From Annona cherimola (Eukaryota; Streptophyta; Magnoliopsida; Magnoliales; Annonaceae): a stretch of DNA of 64,000 nt. Of the stretch, positions 12,221 through 23,200 are shown piece after piece. Location: contig CM059972.1 in NCBI GenBank assembly GCA_030490835.1, positions 93,295,137 to 93,359,136 on the forward strand, read 5' to 3'. The notes under the pieces are model-generated. The model was not told the DNA's origin. It saw nothing but the letters and a program-made list of their open reading frames with translations, and ran no database searches. Position numbers and translations under genes: made by a program. Positions within the stretch are counted from its first letter, which is position 1. Each line of letters begins with the position of its first letter.

Positions 12221-12500
12221 GGGTGTGTTTGGTAATAAGTAAAAGTTGTCAAGTTAAAATATTTTAATTTAAAACTTTTCCCTCTCCACAACTATCTTAT
12301 TTTTTAATCATTTCTTCACATTTTTCTATACAACTACCATACTTTTCGATTATTTCTACACAACTACCAACATAACTAACTTATCTATTTCAACTTTATT
12401 TTATTTATTCCTCGTCATTACCCCTATCATATCACATCATTTGACAATTTCTACTCTCTATAACTTTTCGTCAAAAGTTTTATCTATTCCCAACACATCC
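12221..12500 (+). mobile_element. MITE, family 1 (GGGTGTGTTTGG ends)
   Basis: About 280 bp, starting GGGTGTGTTTGGTAATAAG and ending CCCAACACATCC. The interior shows the family blocks CTCCACAACTATC, TTTTTAATCATTTCTTCAC, ACAACTACC, TATCATATCACATCA and CAAAAGTTTTATC. Non-coding. Better preserved relatives (23620, 55636) are flanked by TTA, as expected for PIF/Harbinger (Tourist-like) MITEs. Confidence 0.85.
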
Positions 12501-12599
12501 TAAATAAGCTCGATTTATAATATCAAATCTCACGGTGCATATGATGCCAATAAAAAAATCTTTCTAAAAATGTGGGGTGATTTAGATCAGCGTGGTCGG

Positions 12600-13130
12600 C
12601 CTAAACAAGTATACGTTTGGTTAAGTTTCCTCATCATCCATTTGTTGCCTCGCCGGATTTTGATCACTCCCCACAAAACCACTAGACTAGGAATTGCATT
12701 ATGATGCTTTTGACGTCGCTGGTATCCTCTTTCGGAATTTGCTGCTCCATTGCTGGCAGCTCCATGGCATTGGGAACCCTCGGCTGGCGGCAATCGTCAA
12801 AGTAGTCAACGAGCATGGCATTCTACGCAGCGATCGTCTCGAGGATCTGCAGTGCTATGGCTGCCTCGCCATTGTTGAGGGAGAAGAGGCAGCGAGGCAG
12901 CAGAGCATGGCAGCGATGCCCTCACAGATGTCACTTTAGACCCCGAAGATCTCAATGAGAGCATAATCCACAACATCGAGCACGAGGGGTACCTCCATGC
13001 GGTCGCAGTACAACTTGACTTGTAGAAAGGAGGCCAAGCAGTGTCAGCGCCTGCCCAATGGAGATCCGGCAACTGAGAAAACGCATTAGGGTTGCTCATT
13101 GGTCTACCCACAACTTTTCTTGCACTGCTG
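12600..13130 (-). pseudogene. Coding relic, possibly ANTH-domain clathrin-assembly-like
   Basis: On the minus strand, GC-richer sequence reads as protein across several frames: VPLVLDVVDYALIEIF, SDICEGIAAMLC, then IALQILETIA and AMLVDYFDDCRQP, VPNAMELPAMEQ. The order (SDICEGIA..., then LVDYFDDCRQ..., then xELPxxEQ) resembles the second half of plant ANTH-domain (AP180/CALM-like) clathrin assembly proteins. Several stops and at least three frame changes show it is dead. No intron is evident, so it may be a processed copy. The family call is tentative; that it was once coding is more certain. Confidence 0.4.
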
Positions 13131-13259
13131 AAGCAGCTGAAATTTTTTTTTTTTTTTTTTTTAATTACATCAAATGCAGGGGTGAGGGTTACAAGTGGCA
13201 TCATGCCACCACTATGTGTTACCATTGAGCAAGCCTGTGGACACAAGCAGCTGTAATTT
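13131..13259 (-). mobile_element. tRNA-type SINE, with target-site duplication
   Basis: The body at 13146-13244 lies on the minus strand and ends (in its own orientation) in an A-tail, seen here as a T-run at 13143-13162. It is flanked by near-identical 15-bp direct repeats: AAGCAGCTGAAATTT at 13131-13145 and AAGCAGCTGTAATTT at 13245-13259. The minus-strand 5' part (GGCTTGCTCAATGGTAACAC) is A-box-like. A related piece without clear duplication occurs at 40589-40640. Confidence 0.7.
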
Positions 13260-13530
13260 TAAACCTCGATTGAACAGTCTCTTGTCTCTTTCTTTAAATG
13301 CAATGGGATTTGACGGTTCACAAGTCTGGCCGGAAAAAGTTTGCATTTCTAACTGGTTGGATAAGATCAAAATTCATTTAATTAAAATTATCGATTCTAC
13401 TATTAAAAATTATATAACCTTTTTTTTATAAAACAATTATATAACTTATAAAATAAGCATTACTAAAAATATTAACTCTATTTACAGAGTTCAAATGGGT
13501 TACATGAGCTACAGAGATTATATTATTAGG

Positions 13531-14060
13531 TTGATGGATTATACAAAATCAATCTATGACAAATAAATCTACTTAAAGGATGATGATCGACTTAGGCCGA
13601 ACTAAAACATATATTTTGATATTTTTTCAGTTTTTTTTTTCAAAAATGCTAAACTAAGTGTATTGAATCTAATATTCAAATTTTTTTATTTTTTAAAAAA
13701 TCTTAAACACAATGACATTGTCGTAATTTTCAGATATGACAAAAAATTACAAAAATACTACTATATTTAAAACTAAAAAATACTTTTAAATATCTAAAAA
13801 ATAGTAAATTTTAATTTGTAAATTTAATATACCTAGCTTAATATTTTTATAAAAAGCTGAAAAAAATATTTTTTTTTAAGTCGGCCTAGGAAAGACTTAG
13901 GTCGGCCTGAGAGGATGAGCTCCCTTGTTTAAATTGGTTAAAGTCAGCTGACGAGGGGTTAGCCAACCCGGGTACACCCCGGTTGATGGATTATACAACA
14001 TCAATCTATGACAAGCCAGTCTATTTAAAATGGGTTAAAGTCAGCTAATGAGGGGGAGCC
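13531..14060 (+). repeat. Duplicated segment flanking a foldback element, upstream of RPN1
   Basis: GGTTGATGGATTATACAA, followed by TCAATCTATGACAA and CTACTTAAA/CTATTTAAA, occurs at 13531 and again at 13981. GGTTAAAGTCAGCT and GAGGGG also occur twice (about 13935 and 14032). A foldback-type element (13574-13925) lies between, with ends GATCGACTTAGGCCGA and CTTAGGTCGGCCTGAG as inverted copies and an AT-rich interior like the other foldback members. A tandem duplication followed by, or caused by, the insertion explains this. Confidence 0.55.
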
Positions 14061-14135
14061 AAACCCTACACCGCAACAAGTGGCTTCGCCTTGGAGTCCG
14101 GATCTGCTACATGGGGCTAAATCCTCGCACGTGCG
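14061..14135 (+). promoter_or_regulatory. Telo-box and G-box upstream of RPN1
   Basis: AAACCCTA (telo-box, common in promoters of growth and translation genes) lies at 14061-14068, and CACGTG (G-box core within the palindrome CGCACGTGCG) at 14126-14135. Both are within 175 bp of the RPN1 start codon. The motifs are exact. Function is inferred from known plant promoters, and either may fall in the 5' UTR. Confidence 0.4.
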
Positions 14136-14233
14136 AAGCCAGCAGTCGTCTTCTTCGTTTTGCCGGCTGACGGAGAAAGGGTTTAACCGTTTAACTCTTC
14201 CTGAGCGCTCAGAGCAGCATCAGAAAAAAAAAG

Positions 14234-17200
14234 ATGGGACGTAGATTCCTTCTTCTTCTAGCCTTGATTGCTACTCTAGTTGCTTCTTCTCTCTCCGATC
14301 TCCTCATCTCCAGACTCGATCGACGGGTAATTCAATACTCTTATGCCTCTCAGCCTCGTTGCTTGTTTTCGCCCTGCAATCGCATCAGTAGCAGCTTTTT
14401 CCCTATAACTGTTTTATGTACAGGAATTCTCCTCCTCCTCAATTTTCTTCTTACTTGATCGATATATTTGTAGCTCCCTTCTGGAGTGCTTGATCCGTTA
14501 TGAATGAATCGATCTTGATCTGTTTTTCTCCCACACTTGCAGAGATGTAGGCATGAATGCACGTCTGTGTTGTTTAAATGTTTATGCGCATGCTGATAGG
14601 CTTTACTACTTTACATACCTGAGCACATCTTGGAGTGGATCAAATGATTATCTTACTCGATATAGACAGATTGTTTTTCTCGTCTACAAAGTTTTATTTT
14701 CTTTCACCATCCCCTCCCTTCCTCCCTCCCAAATCTCGCTATCAATTCCAATGCAATTATTATGGCGGAGTAATGCTAACAGTGAAAGGGAAGATAATGG
14801 CGAAGAAATAAGGCACCTGGAAGAGATGCTATCTTGAATTTACTAATGTAATGGGAGACTGTCAGACCGTGGCGTGCGGTTGGTGGGTGGATTCTTACGG
14901 AGACGAGTTGCCTTCTACAGATAATTTTGGCTTCTGGTTCTAGTATTAAAAGTGTGCTTTTCATGGAAAGATCTCGCCTTTCAGCTATTCTTCTTAAGAC
15001 TGATTATTTGCTAGTTGATTGGAGCAGTGTAGAATTTAGACTTTGGGTTTCTTTTATTTTCCCGTTCTGTTCTGTCGTGGGTTTCTGCTGACATTGACAG
15101 AATAGTGGATTGCAATTTCTTTTTTATTGTATTTTCCTGAGAACTTTGGTTCCCCAATATTGTCTTACTGCTTGGACAAATATTGTAGATCATTCTCTTT
15201 TTTTAAGGTTGTCAACTCTTTCTTAATCAAATGTTTTTGCTCAAGCTAGCTTAGGTGCCTAATGATCTCAGCTCAAAGACACGTGGACAGTGGGTGTTTA
15301 GAGCTTGTTTGATTTGGCTGGAGCTTATTGGTTAATTGCTAGTAAGCAGTTGAAGTTGATAAGTAACTGATGCTAAACAAACTTTTTTTTTTTTTTTTTT
15401 GAAAATATATTTCAGAAATAAATGGCTTAAAACTGTTAAACCTTGTTTCAAACATCGGAAGTTGAAATAACGGTCAAAAGACTGAATCACCCTCATAAGC
15501 CCTAAGCTGCAATTTTGTGTAGTGTCATTCGAGATTACACAATTGAAACATTTCGATACACTGAGACAAATGATTTTATAGATGTCAAAAAGAGAAAGTC
15601 TTAAACTTTATAAGAAATCATTCGAATATTAATCTTTATTAGAAAACATTGGATTATATCTAACTCTATTTGAGCTAAAAAATGACCCCATGCCGAAATT
15701 TGAATAATCAGATTATCTGATTCAGTCTAGGTTACTTGAGATTTTCAACAACCTTAAATCAGCTTTTTGAAGCAGCAAAATTATGGAACGTTTGTAACCA
15801 AGTTCTATGTAGTTTGTAAATCCACTTAAGTGGGGGACCCTGAATAGTGATTTAGCTCACTGTGTCTCTGATTCGGCTAGGTCAACAATTTGTAAAAATT
15901 TCTCAACCAGTGGTTAAAACCCTGTTGACCAAACACAGAACTGTGGGGACTAATTTATTTGGATTCATTGTTTTACATCTTTGAGGACCTTAGGAAGCAC
16001 CTTGTATCATAATTATACATTTAGAAGTGTGGCTGCTTTGAGAACTATACAATATTTATAAGTATAATTAGAAAAGTAAAAGTTCGAAAGTAGAAAACAT
16101 GTCAATCAGTGCTTATAGTATATCTGCAAAATGAGCTTATAAGCCCTTTTTATATCCGTCCTCAAATGCAAATTTTCTGTTAGATGACTCATTCTGAGGA
16201 AATAATCAGCACGCCTGAAAATAAGTGAAATCAGAAGCACTCGGTTGTACTAGTGGTCTCAAATCATAAAGCTGGTTTCTTTAATTTCAGTATCAGAGCA
16301 TTTTTGTGTGTGTGTGTGTGTGTGTGTTGGGGGTTGAAGTTTCTTGTCTTTGTGCCTAAAAACTGGTTAATTTAAAACGTTTTACTCTCCACAACTATCC
16401 TATTTTTTAATCATTTCTTCACATCCTCTTATGCAACTATTCTATTTTTTAATCATTTCTTCACATCTTCCCTTACAACTACTCTTATCTATTTTAACTT
16501 TATTCTTTTTACTCCCCATCATTGCCCCTATCATATCTCATCACTTCTCCCATTTCAAAAAATTTTACACCAAAAACTTCTCCTTTAAAAGTTTTATTAA
16601 ATGCCAAACACTCCTTTAAAAGTTTTATCGTCATTATTCTTAAATCTCTGCATGACCTCCACAATGCTTAGATCAGAACTTAATTAGTCCCAAAGCTGTC
16701 TATTATTGTTTTTCCCATGGAATTTATTCTATTAATCGGGCCATCCAAACACACTCCTAGTCTCTCCCTTTGTCATTATTCTTAAATCTCTGCATGACCT
16801 CAACAATACTGAAACCAACACTTTTTTTTTATTGAAAAAACCAACACTTAATTAGTCCCAAAACTGTCTATTATTGTTTCTCCCATGCAATTTATTCTAG
16901 TAATAAGGCCATATGTTGCTAATGGTCGTTGAACTTATTGCAATCCACCCTCCATTAATGCTTATCTAATTGGCCATCTGAACTAGGCCCCTTAGCATGT
17001 GAAGCCTTCTCTAATTTCATGGAACAAATCACATCCTTGTGCTCCTGCTGGGAACAAGAAAGAAATTAAAAACAACAAAAGTGCAATGAGTATCTAGTTC
17101 CCATGCACGTGATGCCTTGAGATAAATTGATAAATGTCACAAGCATTTTATGGCTCAACAGAATCTTTCTTGGAAAACAACTTTTGATGATGATGATGGT

Positions 17201-20200
17201 AATTTATTCTTGATGTTCTCTACTGTAACTGACCATAACTGATTTAATTGTGCAGATTGATTTGACTTCACACATTGTGAGAGTCTCTTCCACCTTAAAG
17301 GTATGCATCTAGTCCTCAATGTCAACATGCAAATAGTCTGTTTTCTTTCAAGATCCGTCTTGCGAAAATGAAAAAAATGAAGCTATAGCTAGTACTTTGA
17401 TAGTTTTGAAGGACATCAGTTGGTGGATGGGGATTAAGAAAATGCTACTTCGGACAGAGTAAAGAAATTTGTTATTTCATTTCCTAGTATACTTGGTGAT
17501 GGTTTTAATGCTTTTCAATAAATTTTAATCGTCCAAATAGGTAACTATGTAAGGAAAATGATCAGGATGGGCCAGCCTTGTGTCCATGTGCTTTGATTTT
17601 TCATATTTTGTCCATTCACAAGTATTATTGAGCACTATTAACATGTTTCATTTTTCTAGGGAATGCAAAATTCTCAATGGAATCTTCTCATGGTGTTTTA
17701 GATTTATGGGAATTAGCTGTTTGATAACATTGTTGTCTTTCATTGTGTATTTATGGTAAATTTCAATTAAGAAATGTTGTCTTCTGAACAACATTGAAAG
17801 ATTAAACAATCACTTGTTTACTTTTTTGCAGGCGTTGAATGAGGGGCCTCATGCGGTGTCGGAAATTTTGTTGCCAATTCCTGATTTTCAGGCCAAAAAC
17901 TTGGCATATTTGTCAGCATCATCTAATGAAGGAAAGGGGAAAACAAAAGGTTCCATCATTGATCTTCCTGTTGAGACTGTTCAGCCAGCAGGAATGCCCC
18001 CAAATTTGACTGTATATTCAGTATCTTTGCCCAAAGAATTGGCCGAGGGAGACGGTTTTACTGTGGATATTTTTTCAGTATTCACCCATTCTCTGGACCC
18101 ATTTCCTGAGGAAATTACTCAAGCAGACACACAGCTTCTCTTGTTTCAGGATAGTGCAGTTTTTCTCTCTCCTTACCAAGTCACGATCCAATCACTCAGT
18201 ATTCGATTGCCTAGTCCAAGAGTTGAAACATACACAAAACTTCCAAATGCTAAGCTTGTAGATTCAGAGATTAAATATGGCCCATATGAGAATCTCCCTC
18301 CCTTCTCTTATAACCCTATTGTTGTTCATTTTGAGAACAACCAGCCTTTTGCAGTAGCAGAGAAGTTGGTGAGAGAGATAGAAGTTTCACACTGGGGCAA
18401 TGTGCAGATCACGGAACATTACAACCTTGTCCACGGAGGTGCTCGCACCAAAGGAGGTTTTTCCAGGTTTGTTTTTTGTTCATTGTATCCTCATGGCATT
18501 ATTTGTCGGCTTGTGTAACTCATTCAACATTTACCTTGCTATCCTAAAATATTGCAGAATTGAGTATCAAGGCAATCCTTCACTTAGAGGGGCGTCATCC
18601 TTTAGAAGTTTGGTTGCTAGACTACCACCAAGAGCTCATTCTGTTTATTATAGAGATGACATTGGCAATGTCTCTACTTCACATTTATGGGGTGATTCTA
18701 GAAAGGTAATATATTTTATTGGTGTGTTTCGAAAGTGATAAAACTTTTGAACGAAAAGTTTTTTTTATAAAAGTTTTTGAAATGAAAGAAAATGATGTGA
18801 TATAATAGGGATAATAGTGAGTAAGGAAAATAAAGTTAAAATAGATAGGTTAGTTGTGTGGGTAGTTGTATAGAAATGATTGAAAAGTAGGATAGTTGTA
18901 TAGGAAAATGTGAAAAAATAATTAAAAATAGGGTAGTTGTCATCATCATCATCATCATAAGCCATTTCCCACCTATGTGGGGTCGGCTGCATGGATTCTG
19001 TTACGCCATTCTTGGCGATTTAAGACTAAATTTTCAGTAATATGTAATATTTTTAAATCTTGTTTAATTACTTCCATCCATGTTTTTTTGGGTCTTCCTC
19101 TCATTCTTCTACCACCTTCTACTTGGATAAACTCTGTTTTCCTAACCGGTGCTACTTCAGGCCTCCTTTTAACATGACCAAACCATCTTAATCTATTTTC
19201 TCTCATTTTATCATAAATTGGTCTCACTTTTAAGTTTTCTCGAATTATTTCATTCCTAATTTTATCTTTTCTTGTTTTACCACTCATCCACCTTAACATT
19301 CTCATTTCCGCTACGCTCATTTTTTGTATATGTTGCTCTTTAACTGCCCAACATTCTGCCCCATAAAGCATAGCAGGTCTAATCGCGGTCTTATAAAATT
19401 TTCCTTTTAATTTAGCTGGAACTCGACGGTTACATAAAATTCCTGACGCACTTCTCCATTTCTTCCATCTTGCTTGAATTCTATGTATTATATCTTTCTC
19501 GATTTCCCCGTTCTCTTGAACTATTGATCCTAAGTACCGAAAGTGATTAGTTTTTGTTACTGTTTGATCTAAAATCTTAATTGGTTCATCATCCGGGTTC
19601 TCACTATTATTAAAATTGCATTTCATATATTCAGTTTTTGTGCGACTAATTCTAAAACCATTAGATTCTAGAGCATCTACCCACCTATTCAATTTTAAAT
19701 TTAGTCCTTCTTTACTTTCATCTATTAGAACAATGTCATCTGCAAATAACATACACCAAGGTACTTCTTCTTGGAGATGTCTAGTAATTTCATCTATTAC
19801 TAAGGTAAAAAGGTAAGGACTCAAGGCTGAGCCTTGATGTAAACCTATTTTAACTGGGAAGACATTAGTATCTCCACTAATGGTTCTCACATTTGTAACA
19901 GCCCCCTCATACATATCTTTAATAATATTAATGTATCTGTCATTAATTCCTTTTTTCCTCATCACTTGCCATATTAACTTTCTTGGTACTCGATCATAAG
20001 CTTTTTCTAAATCAATAAAAATCATGTATAAGTTCTTTTTCTTCTCCCTATACTTTTCAAATAGTTGTCTAAGTAAAAAAATAGCTTCAATAGTTGATCT
20101 TCCTGGCATAAAACCAAATTGATTTTCAGATATATTAGTTTCCCGTCTTAGTCTATGTTCAATTACTCTTTCCCATAATTTCATAGTATGACTCATTAAT

Positions 20201-23200
20201 TTTATTCCACGATAATTTGCACAATTTTGAATATCTCCCTTATTTTTATAAATTGGAACTATAATGCTTTTCCTCCATTCACTTGGCATTAACTTCTTTT
20301 TTATAATCTTGTTAAAAAGATTTGTTAACCATGTTGCACCTACATCTCCCATGCACTTCCATGTCTCAATTGGTATATTATCTGGGCCTAAAGCTTTTCC
20401 TGTTTTCATTTTCCTTAGAGCTTCCTTTACTTCAGATATTCGAATTTTTGTGAAATAACTGATATTCATATTTTCTTCCCTATTTAGACTAACATCTAAT
20501 GTTAATTGTTCGTGTGGGGTATCATTTAGTAAACTATAAAAATAAGTTTTCCATCTTTCCTTAATATTATCATCTTTGACTAGAACTCTTTGGTCCTCAC
20601 TTTTAATACATCTAACATGTGTTAAATCTTTGCCCTTATTTTCTCTTAATTTAGCCAACTTAAAAATATCTTTTTCACCTTGTCTAGTTCCTAATCTGTC
20701 ATATAGGCTCTCATAAGCTTTGTGTTTAGCATCACTAATAATCTTTTTAGTAGCTTTTTTTGATAGTTTGTATTGTTGTAAGTTGACATCATTTTTATTT
20801 TCATGCCATGTCTTAAACTTTTCTTGTTTATCATTTATAGCTTTTTGGACATCTTCATTCCACCACCAAGTTTCTCTATGTGGGGATCTACGATTTTTAT
20901 ATACACCTACAATACTTTGTCCTACTTCTTTTATGTTAATTGCCATTTTATCCCACATCGATTCTACTCCATCTTCTTGTGTGTCCCATTTAACTTCTTA
21001 TATCATTCTTTTTCTAAAAAGTTCTATGTTGTTTCCTTTTAAATTCCACCATTTAATTTTTGGAATTACATTGCCTTTAGTTTTTGTTGACTCTTTTTGT
21101 GTATATATATCCATCACTAATAATCTATGCTGCATAGCTAAACTCTCACCTGGGATAACTTTACAATTTATACAAAGGGATCTATCCAATTTTCTTATAA
21201 GGAAGAAATCTATTTGGCTAGAATTAGTCCCACTCTTAAAAGTTATTAAGTGTTCATCTCGTTTTTGAAATAAGGTATTTGCTATAACCAAATCATATGC
21301 TATAGCAAAGTCCAAAATGGCATTCCCCATTTCGTTCCTTATTCCAAAACCAAAGCCCCCATGACTTCTCTCATATCCTACCTTCTCTTTTCCTACATGT
21401 CCATTTAAATCTCCACCTATCATAACTTTTTCTTGGTTAGATGTTCTTTGCATAATACTATCTAAGTCATCCCAAAATTGTTTCTTGATTCTATCATCTA
21501 ATCCTACTTGTGGTGCATAAGCACTAATCACATTTAAAACCTCTGCACCTAATATAAGTTTTATTTGAATAATTCTATCATTTACTCTATTGACATCTAC
21601 AACTTTATTTATGAAATTGTTATCTACTATTATCCCTACACCATTTCTATTATCATCTTTGCCTATATACCATAATTTGAATCCATTAATCTCTTTAGCC
21701 TTCTCTCCTTTCCACCTAGTCTCTTGAAGGCATGCTATATTAATTTTTCTCCTTCTCATAACATCTACTACTTCCATACTTTTCCCTGAAAGAGTCCCAA
21801 CATTCCACGAGGCAAAACGGACCTTGCGTTTTGATATCACCTTCTTCCCTAAACCACGTCCATAAAGGCATGGGAACCTTTGTTGACTTTTCGTCACAAC
21901 CGGACGTTGTTGTGTCGCGTCGCTTCCGGGGGGATGCCCTAGCAACCCTTGCCCATTTCTCACTACATCCGGGCTCCGATGTAGCGCGTCGCTTCTGGGG
22001 AAACGCCCTAGCAACCCTTGCTCATTTCTCACTACAGCCGGGCTCCGCTGCAGCGCGTCGCTTACAGGGCTGCCAGCCTGACATGCCAACCCTCGCTTTT
22101 TTCCCGGGCTTGGGACCGGCAGTAAGATATAAACTCTACTGGCAAGGTTAAAAATAGGGTAGTTGTAAGTAGTGAAAAGTTTTAGATTGAAAACTTTTAG
22201 TTCGAAAAGTGTTGTGGTAAAACAAACACACCCTCTGATTAGAATTTCTTGTTGGGAAAGGTGCTATATTGGATGCTTATAATTCTTGTTGCCATGCATG
22301 AACCCAACTTGCTTTCAGGGATTTGGTCCAGTTGCATCAGCAGATGAAGTGTCATGAAACCTCATTTTCTGTTTGGTGCAAGTTGAATTCTCCAATCTCA
22401 CGTTTCATCCCTTCATCTTACAGTCCCTTCTGATGGTGTTGGTTCCCATAGTAACCACAAATCTATTGACTAGAATTTTAAATAATAAAGGATCCAAAGC
22501 AGTCGTATGGAGACTTCTTTAATCAGATTTCATTAGGCACAATTGTCTACATTGGAGCATTCATATGAACACCACGTATTGAGCATATCCTGATGTACAA
22601 GATTCAATAATTCATCATTAGTCCTTCGTCTTCTTCATTTCTGTGGGACATTATTGGTAGTCAAATCTTTGAAAAGAAACTCTTGGTCATTTGACAAGAG
22701 GGGAAGAAATTATGTAGTGAGGTTGCAATGTTGGATGCCTGGTACTGTCTGTGGGTCTCATCTGAAGTACTACATTTGCAGACGGAACTCGAAATTGAAC
22801 CTCGTTATCCAATGTTCGGTGGTTGGAGAACCTCTTTTACGATTGGCTATGGGTTACCTCTTCGTGACTTCCTATTTCAGTCAGAAGGAAAGCGTTTCCT
22901 CAACATTTCCTTTGGTTCACCTATGGATGATATTGTTATTGAAGAGCTGGTTGTGAAGGTAAGTTTCTTTACTATAACACCTTTTGTCAGTGGGTTAATA
23001 TGCGTACATTTTTTTGTATGCATTTTTGCATATGCATCCATAGGCTCAACTTTTGTTTGATTAATTTTAAGGACATTTGACGTTTTTGCATTCCTTGCTT
23101 CTCTGTTTCTGAACTATGCCTCGATCTACCTGCCTTAACTAGGCAATGATCAGATCACCCATGATCTTCTATGTATGTTTTTGTTTCCACCAGAATTTTA

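Larger units (their letters stand above)
18721..22233 (-). mobile_element. MITE, family 1, split by a LINE insertion (RPN1 intron 4)
   Basis: The left part, 18721-18940, begins GGTGTGTTTCGAAAGTG; the right part, 22167-22233, ends CAAACACACCC. Joined, they make about 290 bp of family 1 in reverse orientation (GATGTGATATAATAGGG, GTTAGTTGTGTGG and ATTAAAAATAGGGTAGTTGT blocks). The LINE at 18941-22147 sits inside it, so the MITE is older than the LINE. Confidence 0.9.

Noticed and set aside
18973..22089. Host gene resembling 'craniofacial development protein 2'
   Set aside because: Endonuclease and reverse transcriptase motifs, target duplication and tail show it is an RTE LINE; that name is a common mis-annotation.
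18558..22781. Disruption of RPN1 by the LINE
   Set aside because: The insert lies within intron 4; exon 4 and exon 5 splice sites and frame are intact.
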